NCBI GenBank assembly: GCA_964526035.1
Contig: CAZGKE010000181.1
Location: 1-6,355 of the forward strand
Length of the DNA: 6,355 bases
Source of the DNA: DAOMOD01 sp964526035
Lineage (GTDB): Bacteria; Pseudomonadota; Gammaproteobacteria; Xanthomonadales; BPKI01
Direction of reading: 5' to 3'
A program made the translations under genes and the position numbers. The notes under the pieces are model-generated. The model did no database searches, was not told the DNA's origin, and saw only the letters and a list, made by a program, of their open reading frames with translations. Within the stretch, counting starts at the first letter, position 1. Each line of letters opens with the position of its first letter. Positions 1 through 6,291 of this stretch are shown piece by piece.

Positions 1-1403
1 TCTTCGATGCCGGTCACGTACTCGCCGGTAAAACATGAGGAGTCAAACGTGCGCAGGCGCTGCTTGGGGCCGGCCACGGCCGCTTCGAGATCGTCGATAT
101 CCTGATACACCAGCCAGTCGCAGCCAAGCAGGGTCTGGATCTCGTCTTCGCTGCGCCCGTGGGCGATCAGCTCTTCGGCGGCCGGCATGTCGATTCCGTA
201 AATATTGGGGTAGCGCACCGGCGGCGCAGCAGACGCCAGATACACCTTGCGCGCGCCCGCCTCGCGCGCCATCTGGATGATCTGACGGCTGGTGGTTCCG
301 CGGACAATGGAATCGTCGACCAGGAGCACCACCCGGCCCTTGAATTCCAGGTGGATCGGATTGAGCTTGCGGCGCACCGATTTCACCCGCTCGCCCTGCC
401 CCGGCATGATGAAGGTGCGGCCGATGTAGCGGTTCTTGATGAAACCTTCGCGGTACTTGACGCCGAGCACGTTGGCGAGTTCCAGCGCCGAGGTGCGCGA
501 GGTGTCGGGAATGGGGATGACGGTGTCGATATCGTGATCGGGGCGCAGGCGCTGGATCTTTTCGCCGAGCTTGATGCCCATGCGCATGCGTGCCTTGTGC
601 ACCGACACGTCTTCGATCATCGAATCGGGGCGGGCCAGATAGACGAACTCGAAAATGCACGGCGAATGCCGCCCTGGCGTCGCGCAGACCTCACCGAAAA
701 GTTCACCGCGTGCAGTAATCACCACGCACTCTCCGGGCAGGACATCGCGCACCCGCGAGTAGCCGAGCATGTCCAGGGCCACGCTTTCCGATGCCACCGC
801 ATACTCGGTGCCTTCGCTGGTCTGGCGCTGTCCCAGAACCAGCGGCCGAATCCCGTGCGGATCGCGGAACGCGACCAGCCCCAGACCGAGGACCGTGCTG
901 ACCGCTGCATAGCCACCGATGCATCGTCGATGGACGCCGGCCACTGCGGCGATGGCCGCCTGCGGGGTCAAGGTCGGCTGTGCGGCCAGCTCGTGGGCGA
1001 AGACGTTGAGCAGCACCTCGGAATCGGACTCGGTGTTCACGTTGCGGCGATCGGTCTCGAACACCTGTCGACGCAGGTCCTCGGTGTTGATCAGGTTGCC
1101 GTTGTGCGCGAGCGCGATGCCGTAGGGCGAGTTGACGTAGAACGGCTGAGCCTCATCCCAACCTTCGGATCCGGCGGTCGGATAGCGGCAATGGCCAATG
1201 CCGAACCGTCCGCTCAGAAGCCGCATGTCGCGCTCGCCGAACACGTCCTTGACCAGGCCGTTGCCCTTGTGGACACGGATGCGACCACCGTCGGCGGTGG
1301 CGATTCCGGCCGCGTCCTGGCCGCGATGCTGCAGCACCGTCAGCGCGTCGTACAACGAGGCGGCGACTTCGGACTTGCCGACGATGCCGATGATTCCGCA
1401 CAT
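1..1403 (-). CDS. purF: Amidophosphoribosyltransferase (glutamine PRPP amidotransferase), C-terminus cut by window edge
   Basis: Catalyses the first committed step of de novo purine synthesis in the cytosol, turning PRPP and glutamine into 5-phosphoribosylamine. Translating the minus strand from ATG at 1401-1403 gives 467 codons with no stop up to the left edge. E. coli PurF is about 505 residues, so roughly the last 40 are missing. The protein begins MCGIIGIVG, and Cys2 becomes the N-terminal nucleophile once Met is removed. The class II glutaminase domain shows LQHRGQDAAGI (24-34), HNGNL (100-104) and NTESDSE (123-129). The phosphoribosyltransferase domain has the PRPP loop LLVDDSIVRGTTS (near 360-372). 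I read every codon and saw no frameshift. It lies 10 bp after the cvpA stop, so translational coupling is likely. The only Shine-Dalgarno-like signal is a weak GAAGA overlapping that stop. No PurR-type operator was seen. The identification is very secure. Confidence 0.98.
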   Translation of the reverse strand, partial: MCGIIGIVGKSEVAASLYDALTVLQHRGQDAAGIATADGGRIRVHKGNGLVKDVFGERDMRLLSGRFGIGHCRYPTAGSEGWDEAQPFYVNSPYGIALAHNGNLINTEDLRRQVFETDRRNVNTESDSEVLLNVFAHELAAQPTLTPQAAIAAVAGVHRRCIGGYAAVSTVLGLGLVAFRDPHGIRPLVLGQRQTSEGTEYAVASESVALDMLGYSRVRDVLPGECVVITARGELFGEVCATPGRHSPCIFEFVYLARPDSMIEDVSVHKARMRMGIKLGEKIQRLRPDHDIDTVIPIPDTSRTSALELANVLGVKYREGFIKNRYIGRTFIMPGQGERVKSVRRKLNPIHLEFKGRVVLLVDDSIVRGTTSRQIIQMAREAGARKVYLASAAPPVRYPNIYGIDMPAAEELIAHGRSEDEIQTLLGCDWLVYQDIDDLEAAVAGPKQRLRTFDSSCFTGEYVTGIE

Positions 1404-1413
1404 GATGGATTCT

Positions 1414-1944
1414 TCAGCCGGGGCCCGGCGCCACTTCGGGAGCAACGGGCATGGAGGGGTAATACAGTTTGGCGGCAAACGGCTCGGGCAGCCAGTGCGC
1501 CGACCACAGCGCCACCCGTTCGAACGTCGGCAACAGCCGCGACTGCTGCCACCACGGATCTCGCGTGAACGGGGTAAAGCCGAGCAGCAGCACCAGCGCC
1601 ACCACTACTGCAGCGCCGCGCCCGAGCCCGAACACCAGGCCCAGGACTCGGTCGGTGCCGGACAGCCCCGTGCCCTTTACCAGACGCGACAGCAGCCATC
1701 CGAGAACCCCGCCCACCACCAGCACCGCGATGAACACGCCGGCATAGGCCAGGGCAATGCGCGCTGAAGGCAGCTCGATGGCATTGCCGAACCAGCCCGC
1801 AACCTGCGGCCCGAACATGAACGCCGCGACAAAGGCCGCGGCCCAGACGGCCAGCGCGAACACTTCACCCAGAAATCCGCGCACCGCACCGATCAGCACC
1901 GACAGGGCGATGATGACGAGAATGGCGATGTCGGCCCAGTTCAT
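1414..1944 (-). CDS. cvpA: CvpA family inner-membrane protein
   Basis: A 176-residue integral membrane protein of the CvpA family. In E. coli the family is named for its requirement in colicin V production; its molecular function is not well defined. Four hydrophobic stretches are visible, at about 4-22, 27-47, 63-86 and 103-124. The family signature GLSGTDRVLG (93-102) sits before the last one, and RGF (22-24) follows the first. The tail after about 127 is polar and Pro-rich. I chose ATG at 1942-1944 (MNWADIAIL) because it matches the family N-terminus. The same frame can start at a TTG at 1989, but that adds 15 residues unlike the family and overlaps the upstream gene. The start is 16 bp after the dedD stop with no strong ribosome-binding site, and the stop is 10 bp before purF. 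Co-transcription with both is likely. Confidence 0.95.
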   Translation of the reverse strand: MNWADIAILVIIALSVLIGAVRGFLGEVFALAVWAAAFVAAFMFGPQVAGWFGNAIELPSARIALAYAGVFIAVLVVGGVLGWLLSRLVKGTGLSGTDRVLGLVFGLGRGAAVVVALVLLLGFTPFTRDPWWQQSRLLPTFERVALWSAHWLPEPFAAKLYYPSMPVAPEVAPGPG

Positions 1945-1960
1945 TGCGGCCCGACGGCGT

Positions 1961-2896
1961 TCAGGGGTGTGAAACCACCAGCCCGTCAAGCTGGTGTCGG
2001 GATTTCAGGGTGTCCTTGAGACGGTCCGCATTGGCGCGCTCGGCCTCGGGCCCCACGCGCACGCGCCAATTCACGCCGTTGCCGTCGATGCGCTGTACGA
2101 ACGCCGCCAGACCGGCTTGGCGCAGGCGGTCGCGCAGCGAGTTGGCGTTCTCCTCCTGGCCGAACACACCTACCTGCACGGCCCAGCCAGCCGCCCGGCC
2201 AGGCGCCGGATCCGCTGTGGCGGCTTCGGAGAGCTCGGAAATGGTGGGCCGGATCCCGTCGACTGCGCGCTGCGCGGCAAGCCGCACCTGGTCGGCTTCA
2301 GTGCGCGTGCGATAGGGCCCGCTGCGCACCCTGGAAAGGGTCCGTCCCTCGATGTCGACCTGATCGACCTGGGCGCGCACGCCCATGGCCTGGAGCTGGC
2401 TCACCAGCCCGTCGGCATTGGCGCGCTGTCCGAAGCTCCCGAGGGTGACCATGAAAGTTCCGGAGCTGACGGTCGCTGGAAGCTGTGCTGGTGGCGGGCG
2501 TTCGGCCGGCGACGGCTGCGTCTCTGCCTGCACAGGAGGGTCGCTGCGCGGGGTCGCTGCAGGCGGAAGTTGCTGCGCGCTCGGGGCCGCGGCTCCCGAG
2601 GCGTCCTCGCCGCTGACGGCATCGATGCGCGCAGGCACCTCGAGTTCGCGCGTGGCGACGGGCTCGTCTGCAGCCAGCGGCACCGCTTCGCGCTGCGACG
2701 GATCAATCTCAGGCTGCGTGGCGTCGAGAGGAAGCACCCGGGTTTCGAAACGTCGGTCGGGCGGAACCGGGATATCAACGCGCATGGCCTCGCCCGACGG
2801 CGGCGCAGGACTGTCGAGCAACATCGGCAGGAAGATCACCGCCAGCGCCACCAGCACGGCGGCACCAAGCAGACGTTGTTTCAGGGCGGGGTCCAT
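1961..2896 (-). CDS. dedD: DedD-like SPOR-domain cell-division protein with two SPOR repeats
   Basis: A 311-residue bitopic inner-membrane protein. The N-terminus (MDPALKQRLL) is followed by one transmembrane segment at about 9-27 ending in FLPMLLD, a close match in style to E. coli DedD. A long Pro/Ala/Glu-rich periplasmic linker covers 29-145. Two SPOR domains follow, at about 146-221 and 237-310. They share V-x-[LV]-G-x-FGQ near the start, an NA helix start, and a late RVR/GP motif. SPOR domains bind glycan strands stripped of stem peptides at the septum, so the expected role is septal peptidoglycan binding during division. E. coli DedD has one SPOR domain and about 220 residues, so this homologue is longer. 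The symbol rests on synteny between folC and cvpA plus the N-terminus. A TATAAT box lies just upstream, making it the likely first gene of the dedD-cvpA-purF unit. No clear Shine-Dalgarno precedes ATG at 2894-2896. Confidence 0.92.
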   Translation of the reverse strand: MDPALKQRLLGAAVLVALAVIFLPMLLDSPAPPSGEAMRVDIPVPPDRRFETRVLPLDATQPEIDPSQREAVPLAADEPVATRELEVPARIDAVSGEDASGAAAPSAQQLPPAATPRSDPPVQAETQPSPAERPPPAQLPATVSSGTFMVTLGSFGQRANADGLVSQLQAMGVRAQVDQVDIEGRTLSRVRSGPYRTRTEADQVRLAAQRAVDGIRPTISELSEAATADPAPGRAAGWAVQVGVFGQEENANSLRDRLRQAGLAAFVQRIDGNGVNWRVRVGPEAERANADRLKDTLKSRHQLDGLVVSHP

Positions 2897-2924
2897 ACGT
2901 CGGCGCGGTCGGGGGATTGCCCAA

Positions 2925-2930
2925 ATTATA
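2925..2930 (-). promoter_or_regulatory. Probable -10 box of the promoter for dedD-cvpA-purF
   Basis: The minus strand reads CGGCTATAATTTGGG, a perfect TATAAT hexamer in otherwise GC-rich DNA. It lies 28 bp from the dedD start codon, so transcription would begin near 2918 and leave a leader of roughly 20 nt. No recognisable -35 hexamer is found at 15 to 19 bp spacing, and the TG of an extended -10 is absent (GGC precedes TATAAT). The promoter may therefore be weak or need an activator. The call rests on the hexamer and its position. Confidence 0.6.
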
Positions 2931-3012
2931 GCCGCTGTGCAGATTTGCGCTGCCTGAATGGATGGAAATAGGGAATCGGGATCGGGGGTGGTCGGAGGGC
3001 GTGGCTTTCTGC

Positions 3013-3080
3013 GGGAGGGCCCTCAGCCCCGACCGTCCCGCCGGTCTGGAGCGCGGCCTGTCGGGGCTGAGGCCCCTCCC
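3013..3080. repeat. Inverted pair of REP-like elements (BIME-like) between folC and dedD
   Basis: Two 21-nt arms, 3013-3033 and 3060-3080, are reverse complements at 20 of 21 positions and are separated by 26 bp. Each arm is itself a small imperfect palindrome: read on the minus strand the right arm contains GGGGC-CTCA-GCCCC, and the left arm contains a shorter GGGC/GCCC stem. Similarity extends just outside the arms as CTG[CT]GGG. A related copy lies at 4495-4520. Dispersed repeats of this design are typical REP sequences, and inverted pairs form the composite BIME arrangement. In RNA the pair could fold into a long hairpin downstream of folC. No U-tract follows, so a standard intrinsic terminator is not supported, but mRNA stabilisation or an attenuating role is possible. 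Confidence 0.75.
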
Positions 3081-3093
3081 ACAGTGAACCGCC

Positions 3094-4380
3094 CTACGGG
3101 CTGGGGCGGACCTCACCCTCCACCCCGATCGCCCGCATCGCTGCCTCCACGACCAGGAAGGAGCCGAACACGAGGATGCGGTCCTCGGGGCCGGCCTCGC
3201 ATTGCGCTGCAGCGAGCGCGGCGGCGGGATCCGGGTGCAGTGCGGCAACCCCGCCGCGCATGGCCTCGCGGCCGCGGTTGAAGACCTCGGCGGCGCGCAG
3301 GCCGCGCGGGCTCCGGTCGTGCAGGCCGCAGAGGTGCCACTCCGCAACATGCGGTGCGAGCGCCGCGATCACTCCGGCCACGTCCTTGTCGGCGAGCGCC
3401 CCATACACCGCCAGCGTGCGCCGCGGTGACGTCGCCAACCACTCGGCGAGCGATGCGGCGGCCTGCGGGTTGTGCGCCACGTCGACGATCACGTCCGGCT
3501 GCCGCGCCAGCAGCTGCAGGCGCCCGGGTACGCGCGAATTCGTCAGGCCTTCCGCCGCACGGCCGTCGGTGATCAGGCCCCTCATCCCGATCGCCTCGAT
3601 CACGGCAAGGCAGGCCGCCGCATTGCCGATCTGCACGGGCGCCGCGAGCGGTGGCGGCGGAAGGGGAACGTCCGCAATCGCCCTGCCGCTCCAGAGGAAG
3701 CCCTCTGCGGCGACGCGGAACGTCCAGTCGCGCCCGACACGCCACAGGTCCGCGCCCACGGCCGCCGCGTGTGCGAGCACGCTCGCCGGTGGGTCCGGAT
3801 CGGCCACCAGCGCCGGGCGACGGGCGCGCATGATACCGGCCTTCTCGCGGCCGATGTCCTCGCGGTTCGGACCGAGCCAGTCCTGGTGATCCAGGCCGAT
3901 CGTCGTGATCAGGGCCGCGTCGGATTCGACGATGTTCACCGCGTCGAGGCGTCCGCCGAGGCCCACCTCCAGCAGGGCCACGTCCAGATCGGCCCCGGCA
4001 AACACTTTGAGCGCCGCGAGCGTGCCGTACTCGAAGAAGGTGAGCGGAGTCTCGCCGCGCGCCGCTTCGATGGCCTCGAAGGCGTCAATCAGCGCGGTGT
4101 CTTCCGCCTCGCGGCCGTCGATGCGGATACGCTCGTTATAGCGCAGCAGGTGCGGCGAGGTGTAGGCACCCACGCGCAGCCCGCCCTCTCGCAGCATGGC
4201 CTCCAGCATGGCCACGCAGGAGCCCTTGCCATTGGTGCCCGCGACCGTGACGACGCGCGCGGCCGACCGAGGCAGGGCGAGCCGCCCGGCGACCTCGCGC
4301 ACCCGGTCCAGCCCCAGTGCGATGGCGCGCGGGTGCTGGCGCTGCTGGAAGTCGAGCCAGTCGGCAAGTGTGCGGATCAT
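3094..4380 (-). CDS. folC: Bifunctional dihydrofolate synthase / folylpolyglutamate synthase
   Basis: A 428-residue cytosolic Mur-ligase-family enzyme. It joins dihydropteroate to glutamate using ATP and then adds further glutamates to reduced folates, the cofactors used in purine, thymidylate and methionine synthesis. The ATP-binding loop is GTNGKGS (48-54). Other family motifs are YTSPHLLRYNERI (73-85), EYGTLAAL (117-124), EVGLGGRLDAVN (138-149), GLDHQDWLG (162-170) and EKAGIMR (179-185), whose Lys180 corresponds to the lysine that is carbamylated in E. coli FolC. The C-terminal domain shows VPGRLQ (284-289), DVAHNPQA (300-307) and FGSFLVVEAAM (405-415). Length is normal for the family. The start is ATG at 4378-4380 without a clear Shine-Dalgarno; an AAAGG lies about 18 nt upstream, too far to be convincing. 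The last codons and the TAG stop run into GTAGGGCGG, a string shared with the repeat at 4422-4444, so the very end may have been reshaped by a repeat. Confidence 0.97.
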   Translation of the reverse strand: MIRTLADWLDFQQRQHPRAIALGLDRVREVAGRLALPRSAARVVTVAGTNGKGSCVAMLEAMLREGGLRVGAYTSPHLLRYNERIRIDGREAEDTALIDAFEAIEAARGETPLTFFEYGTLAALKVFAGADLDVALLEVGLGGRLDAVNIVESDAALITTIGLDHQDWLGPNREDIGREKAGIMRARRPALVADPDPPASVLAHAAAVGADLWRVGRDWTFRVAAEGFLWSGRAIADVPLPPPPLAAPVQIGNAAACLAVIEAIGMRGLITDGRAAEGLTNSRVPGRLQLLARQPDVIVDVAHNPQAAASLAEWLATSPRRTLAVYGALADKDVAGVIAALAPHVAEWHLCGLHDRSPRGLRAAEVFNRGREAMRGGVAALHPDPAAALAAAQCEAGPEDRILVFGSFLVVEAAMRAIGVEGEVRPSP

Positions 4381-4421
4381 GCGGTATCGGTCGCGAGGCC
4401 TTTCAGCGAGCAGGTGGACTC

Positions 4422-4444
4422 GGCGGCATGGGATGCCGCCCTAC
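4422..4444 (-). repeat. GTAG-headed REP-like hairpin in the accD-folC gap
   Basis: On the minus strand this reads GTAG followed immediately by a perfect 8-bp stem, GGCGGCAT/ATGCCGCC, with a CCC loop. A GTAG tetranucleotide directly before a short GC-rich palindrome is the layout of REP elements described in Stenotrophomonas and relatives, where they are mobilised by RAYT (REP-associated tyrosine) transposases. No such transposase is in this window. The element lies about 42 bp upstream of the folC start and would be transcribed if accD and folC share an mRNA. The 9-mer GTAGGGCGG recurs at the end of folC (3089-3097). Confidence 0.65.
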
Positions 4445-4494
4445 GCTGCTCGCCCGGTGACGATCTCGGCCGCATACAATCGGCGCGCGCAACC

Positions 4495-4520
4495 GGTTGG
4501 GGCTGAGGGCCCAACCACAG
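4495..4520 (-). repeat. REP-like hairpin directly after the accD stop codon
   Basis: On the minus strand the copy begins CTGTGGTTGGGCCCTCAG, one base after the accD TGA. It has a 7-bp stem, GGTTGGG (4495-4501) with CCCAACC (4510-4516), and an 8-nt loop. It shares CTGTGG and the core CCTCAGCCCC with the elements at 3013-3080. Where those carry GGAGG/CGAC in the flanks it has GTTGG/CAAC, so the outer stem changed on both sides and pairing is kept. It could cap the accD message, but no U-run follows to make it a normal terminator. Confidence 0.68.
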
Positions 4521-4521
4521 C

Positions 4522-5412
4522 TCAGCCCTCGGGCTGCGGCTCCGGGTCCTCCGGCGGCGCAGGCTGGTTCATCAGCAGCGCGGCGATGCGGGCGATGCGG
4601 GCGCGCATGTCACGACGATCGACGATCATGTCGATGGCGCCGTGATCGAGCAGGAACTCCGAGCGCTGGAAGCCCTCCGGCAGAGTCTCGCGCACGGTCT
4701 GCTCGATGACCCGCGGACCGGCGAAACCGATCAGCGCATGCGGCTCGGCAATGTTCACATCACCGAGCATGCCCAGGCTTGCCGACACGCCACCGGTGGT
4801 CGGATGCGTCAACACGGAGAAGTACGGCAGCCCCAGCTCGCGCATTCGCGCGATGACGGCCGAAGTCTTGGCCATCTGCATCAAGGAAAACAGGCTCTCC
4901 TGCATGCGCGCCCCGCCGGTGGCGGAAAAGCACACCAGTGGACACGATTGTTCGATCGCGTGTTCGCCGGCACGGGCAAATCGTTCGCCGACCACCGAAC
5001 CCATGGAACCACCCATGAAGGCGAACTCGAAGGCGCAGGCAACCATCGGCCGTTCCTTCAGAGTGCCGGCCATGGCCACCAGGGCGTCGCGTTCACCGGT
5101 CTGCTTCTGCGCTGCGACGATGCGGTCCTTGTACTTCTTGGTGTCGCGAAACTTGAGAACGTCGACCGGTTCCAGCGTGGCGCCAAGCTCGACGCCGCTG
5201 TCGACATCGAGAAACTGTTCAAGCCGCTGGCGCGCGCCGATCGAACGATGAAAGCTGCATTTGGGGCAAACGTGCAGATTGCGCTCAAGCTCTGGCCGGT
5301 AAAGAACCGCGCCGCAGGCGTCGCACTTCTCCCAGACGCCCTCGGGAATGGACTTCTTGTTGCCGCCTTCGGTACGAATGCGGCCGGGCATCAGTTTCTG
5401 CAGCCAGCTCAT
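4522..5412 (-). CDS. accD: Acetyl-CoA carboxylase, carboxyltransferase subunit beta
   Basis: A 296-residue cytosolic subunit. With AccA it forms the carboxyltransferase that moves the carboxyl group from biotinylated AccB to acetyl-CoA, giving malonyl-CoA for fatty-acid synthesis. The N-terminal four-cysteine zinc finger is complete: Cys30 and Cys33 in CDACG, Cys49 and Cys52 in CPKC. The crotonase-fold carboxyltransferase domain follows, with MGGSMGSVVGE (133-143), FSATGGARMQE (162-172), THPTTGGVSAS (202-212) and GFAGPRVIEQT (229-239). The Pro/Glu-rich tail after about 284 is variable in the family. Length is close to the E. coli protein (about 304). ATG at 5410-5412 gives the usual MSWLQKLMP beginning; GGGA five bases upstream is a weak ribosome-binding site. 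It starts 66 bp after trpA, and I could not place a convincing promoter in that gap, so read-through from trpA is plausible. The identification is very secure. Confidence 0.98.
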   Translation of the reverse strand: MSWLQKLMPGRIRTEGGNKKSIPEGVWEKCDACGAVLYRPELERNLHVCPKCSFHRSIGARQRLEQFLDVDSGVELGATLEPVDVLKFRDTKKYKDRIVAAQKQTGERDALVAMAGTLKERPMVACAFEFAFMGGSMGSVVGERFARAGEHAIEQSCPLVCFSATGGARMQESLFSLMQMAKTSAVIARMRELGLPYFSVLTHPTTGGVSASLGMLGDVNIAEPHALIGFAGPRVIEQTVRETLPEGFQRSEFLLDHGAIDMIVDRRDMRARIARIAALLMNQPAPPEDPEPQPEG

Positions 5413-5478
5413 GAGTGTCCCGGGATTTCGTGAAGTGAGTCCGGGAATCGTAAAGAAGCCGCGCCCGCTTGTCGCGTG

Positions 5479-6291
5479 TCAGTCGCCCGATGGCGCATCG
5501 AGCGCCTCGCGGATTGGCGTCAGGAAAGCCTGCGCCGCATGCAGCGCGGCCTCGCCCGGTCCGGCAAGGTGGAGATGCTCGACCAGGGCCGATCCGATCA
5601 CCACGGCGTCGGCGAAAGCCCCGATGCTGCTCGCCGAATCGGCGTCCTTGATGCCGAAGCCGACCGCCACCGGCACGCTGGACGCGGCGCGAATGGCGGC
5701 CACATGCTCGCGCACATTGGACTGCACAAGGTGGTCGGCACCGGTGACGCCGGCGAAGGACACGTAGTAGAGGAAGCCGCGCGCGGCCTCGCAGACGCGC
5801 GCCAGGCGCGCATCGGCCGTGGTCGGTGCAGCCAGTTGGATCTGGTGCATGCCGGCAGCTTCGAAAGCCTGACTGAAGGGTTCGGCCTCCTCCACCGGGC
5901 AGTCGACAAAAAGCACACCGTCGACGCCGGCGCCTGCGGCATCCGCTGCGAAGCGGTCGAGCCCGTAGAGTTCGAGCGGATTCAGATAGCCCATCAGTAC
6001 CACCGGCGTGTCGGCATCGCTGCCGCGAAACGCCTCCACCCAGGCCAGCACCTTGCGCAGGCCTACGCCACGCGCCACCGCGCGTTCGCTGGAGCGCTGG
6101 ATCACCGGACCGTCGGCCATCGGGTCGGAATACGGCACGCCAAGTTCGATCACGTCGGCGCCACCGGCCACCAGCGCATGCATCAGGGACACGACGCCGT
6201 CGGGATCAGGATCCCCGGCGGTCACGAACGGAATCAGGCCAGTGCGACCGGCAGCGGCAAGCTGGGCGAAGCGGGTGTCGAGGCGGTTCAT
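5479..6291 (-). CDS. trpA: Tryptophan synthase alpha chain
   Basis: A 270-residue TIM-barrel subunit (E. coli 268). It cleaves indole-3-glycerol phosphate to indole and glyceraldehyde 3-phosphate and passes indole through a tunnel to TrpB. Catalytic residues fall at the E. coli positions: Glu49 in IELGVPYSDP and Asp60 in MADGP. Also seen are PFVTAGDP (21-28), VDCPVEEAEPF (129-139), Tyr175 in GFLYYVSFAGVTG (172-184), and the phosphate-binding loops GFGI (211-214) and IGSA (232-235). I chose ATG at 6289-6291 (MNRLDTRFAQL) because it matches the family N-terminus. A TTG at 6322-6324 would add 11 residues, and the frame in fact stays open to the window edge (see 6292-6355). No Shine-Dalgarno precedes the ATG, which suggests coupling to an upstream gene, probably trpB. 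The product call is very secure; the exact start is less so. Confidence 0.96.
   Translation of the reverse strand: MNRLDTRFAQLAAAGRTGLIPFVTAGDPDPDGVVSLMHALVAGGADVIELGVPYSDPMADGPVIQRSSERAVARGVGLRKVLAWVEAFRGSDADTPVVLMGYLNPLELYGLDRFAADAAGAGVDGVLFVDCPVEEAEPFSQAFEAAGMHQIQLAAPTTADARLARVCEAARGFLYYVSFAGVTGADHLVQSNVREHVAAIRAASSVPVAVGFGIKDADSASSIGAFADAVVIGSALVEHLHLAGPGEAALHAAQAFLTPIREALDAPSGD

Noticed and set aside
43..660. 205-codon minus-strand frame within purF
   Set aside because: It is out of frame with purF, whose own frame reads through this whole stretch with PRPP-loop and other motifs; the Arg/His/Pro-rich translation is typical of an off-frame reading.
159..1568. Long plus-strand open frame (469 codons) opposite purF
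   Set aside because: It is codon-aligned antisense to purF, which carries every expected motif. The frame is open because of GC-rich codon bias, and its translation shows no recognisable domain.
1945..1989. Upstream TTG start for cvpA adding 15 residues
   Set aside because: The added residues do not resemble the CvpA family and would overlap the dedD 3' end; ATG at 1944 gives the family N-terminus.
3013..3080. Intrinsic terminator after folC
   Set aside because: The stem is strong, but no U-tract follows on the minus strand, and the internal palindromes and related copies fit a REP/BIME better.
4471..4486. TACAAT-like -10 on the plus strand in the accD-folC gap
   Set aside because: No -35 at proper spacing and no plus-strand gene downstream to serve.
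3472..4506. Long plus-strand open frame opposite folC, and similar ones opposite dedD (1994-2971) and accD (4642-5433)
   Set aside because: Each mirrors a confidently identified minus-strand gene, has Arg/His/Ala-rich translation and no family motif. These are shadows.
5413..5478. Promoter in the trpA-accD gap (TTTACG and nearby AT bases)
   Set aside because: No -10 hexamer of usable quality at proper spacing; read-through from trpA is the simpler reading.
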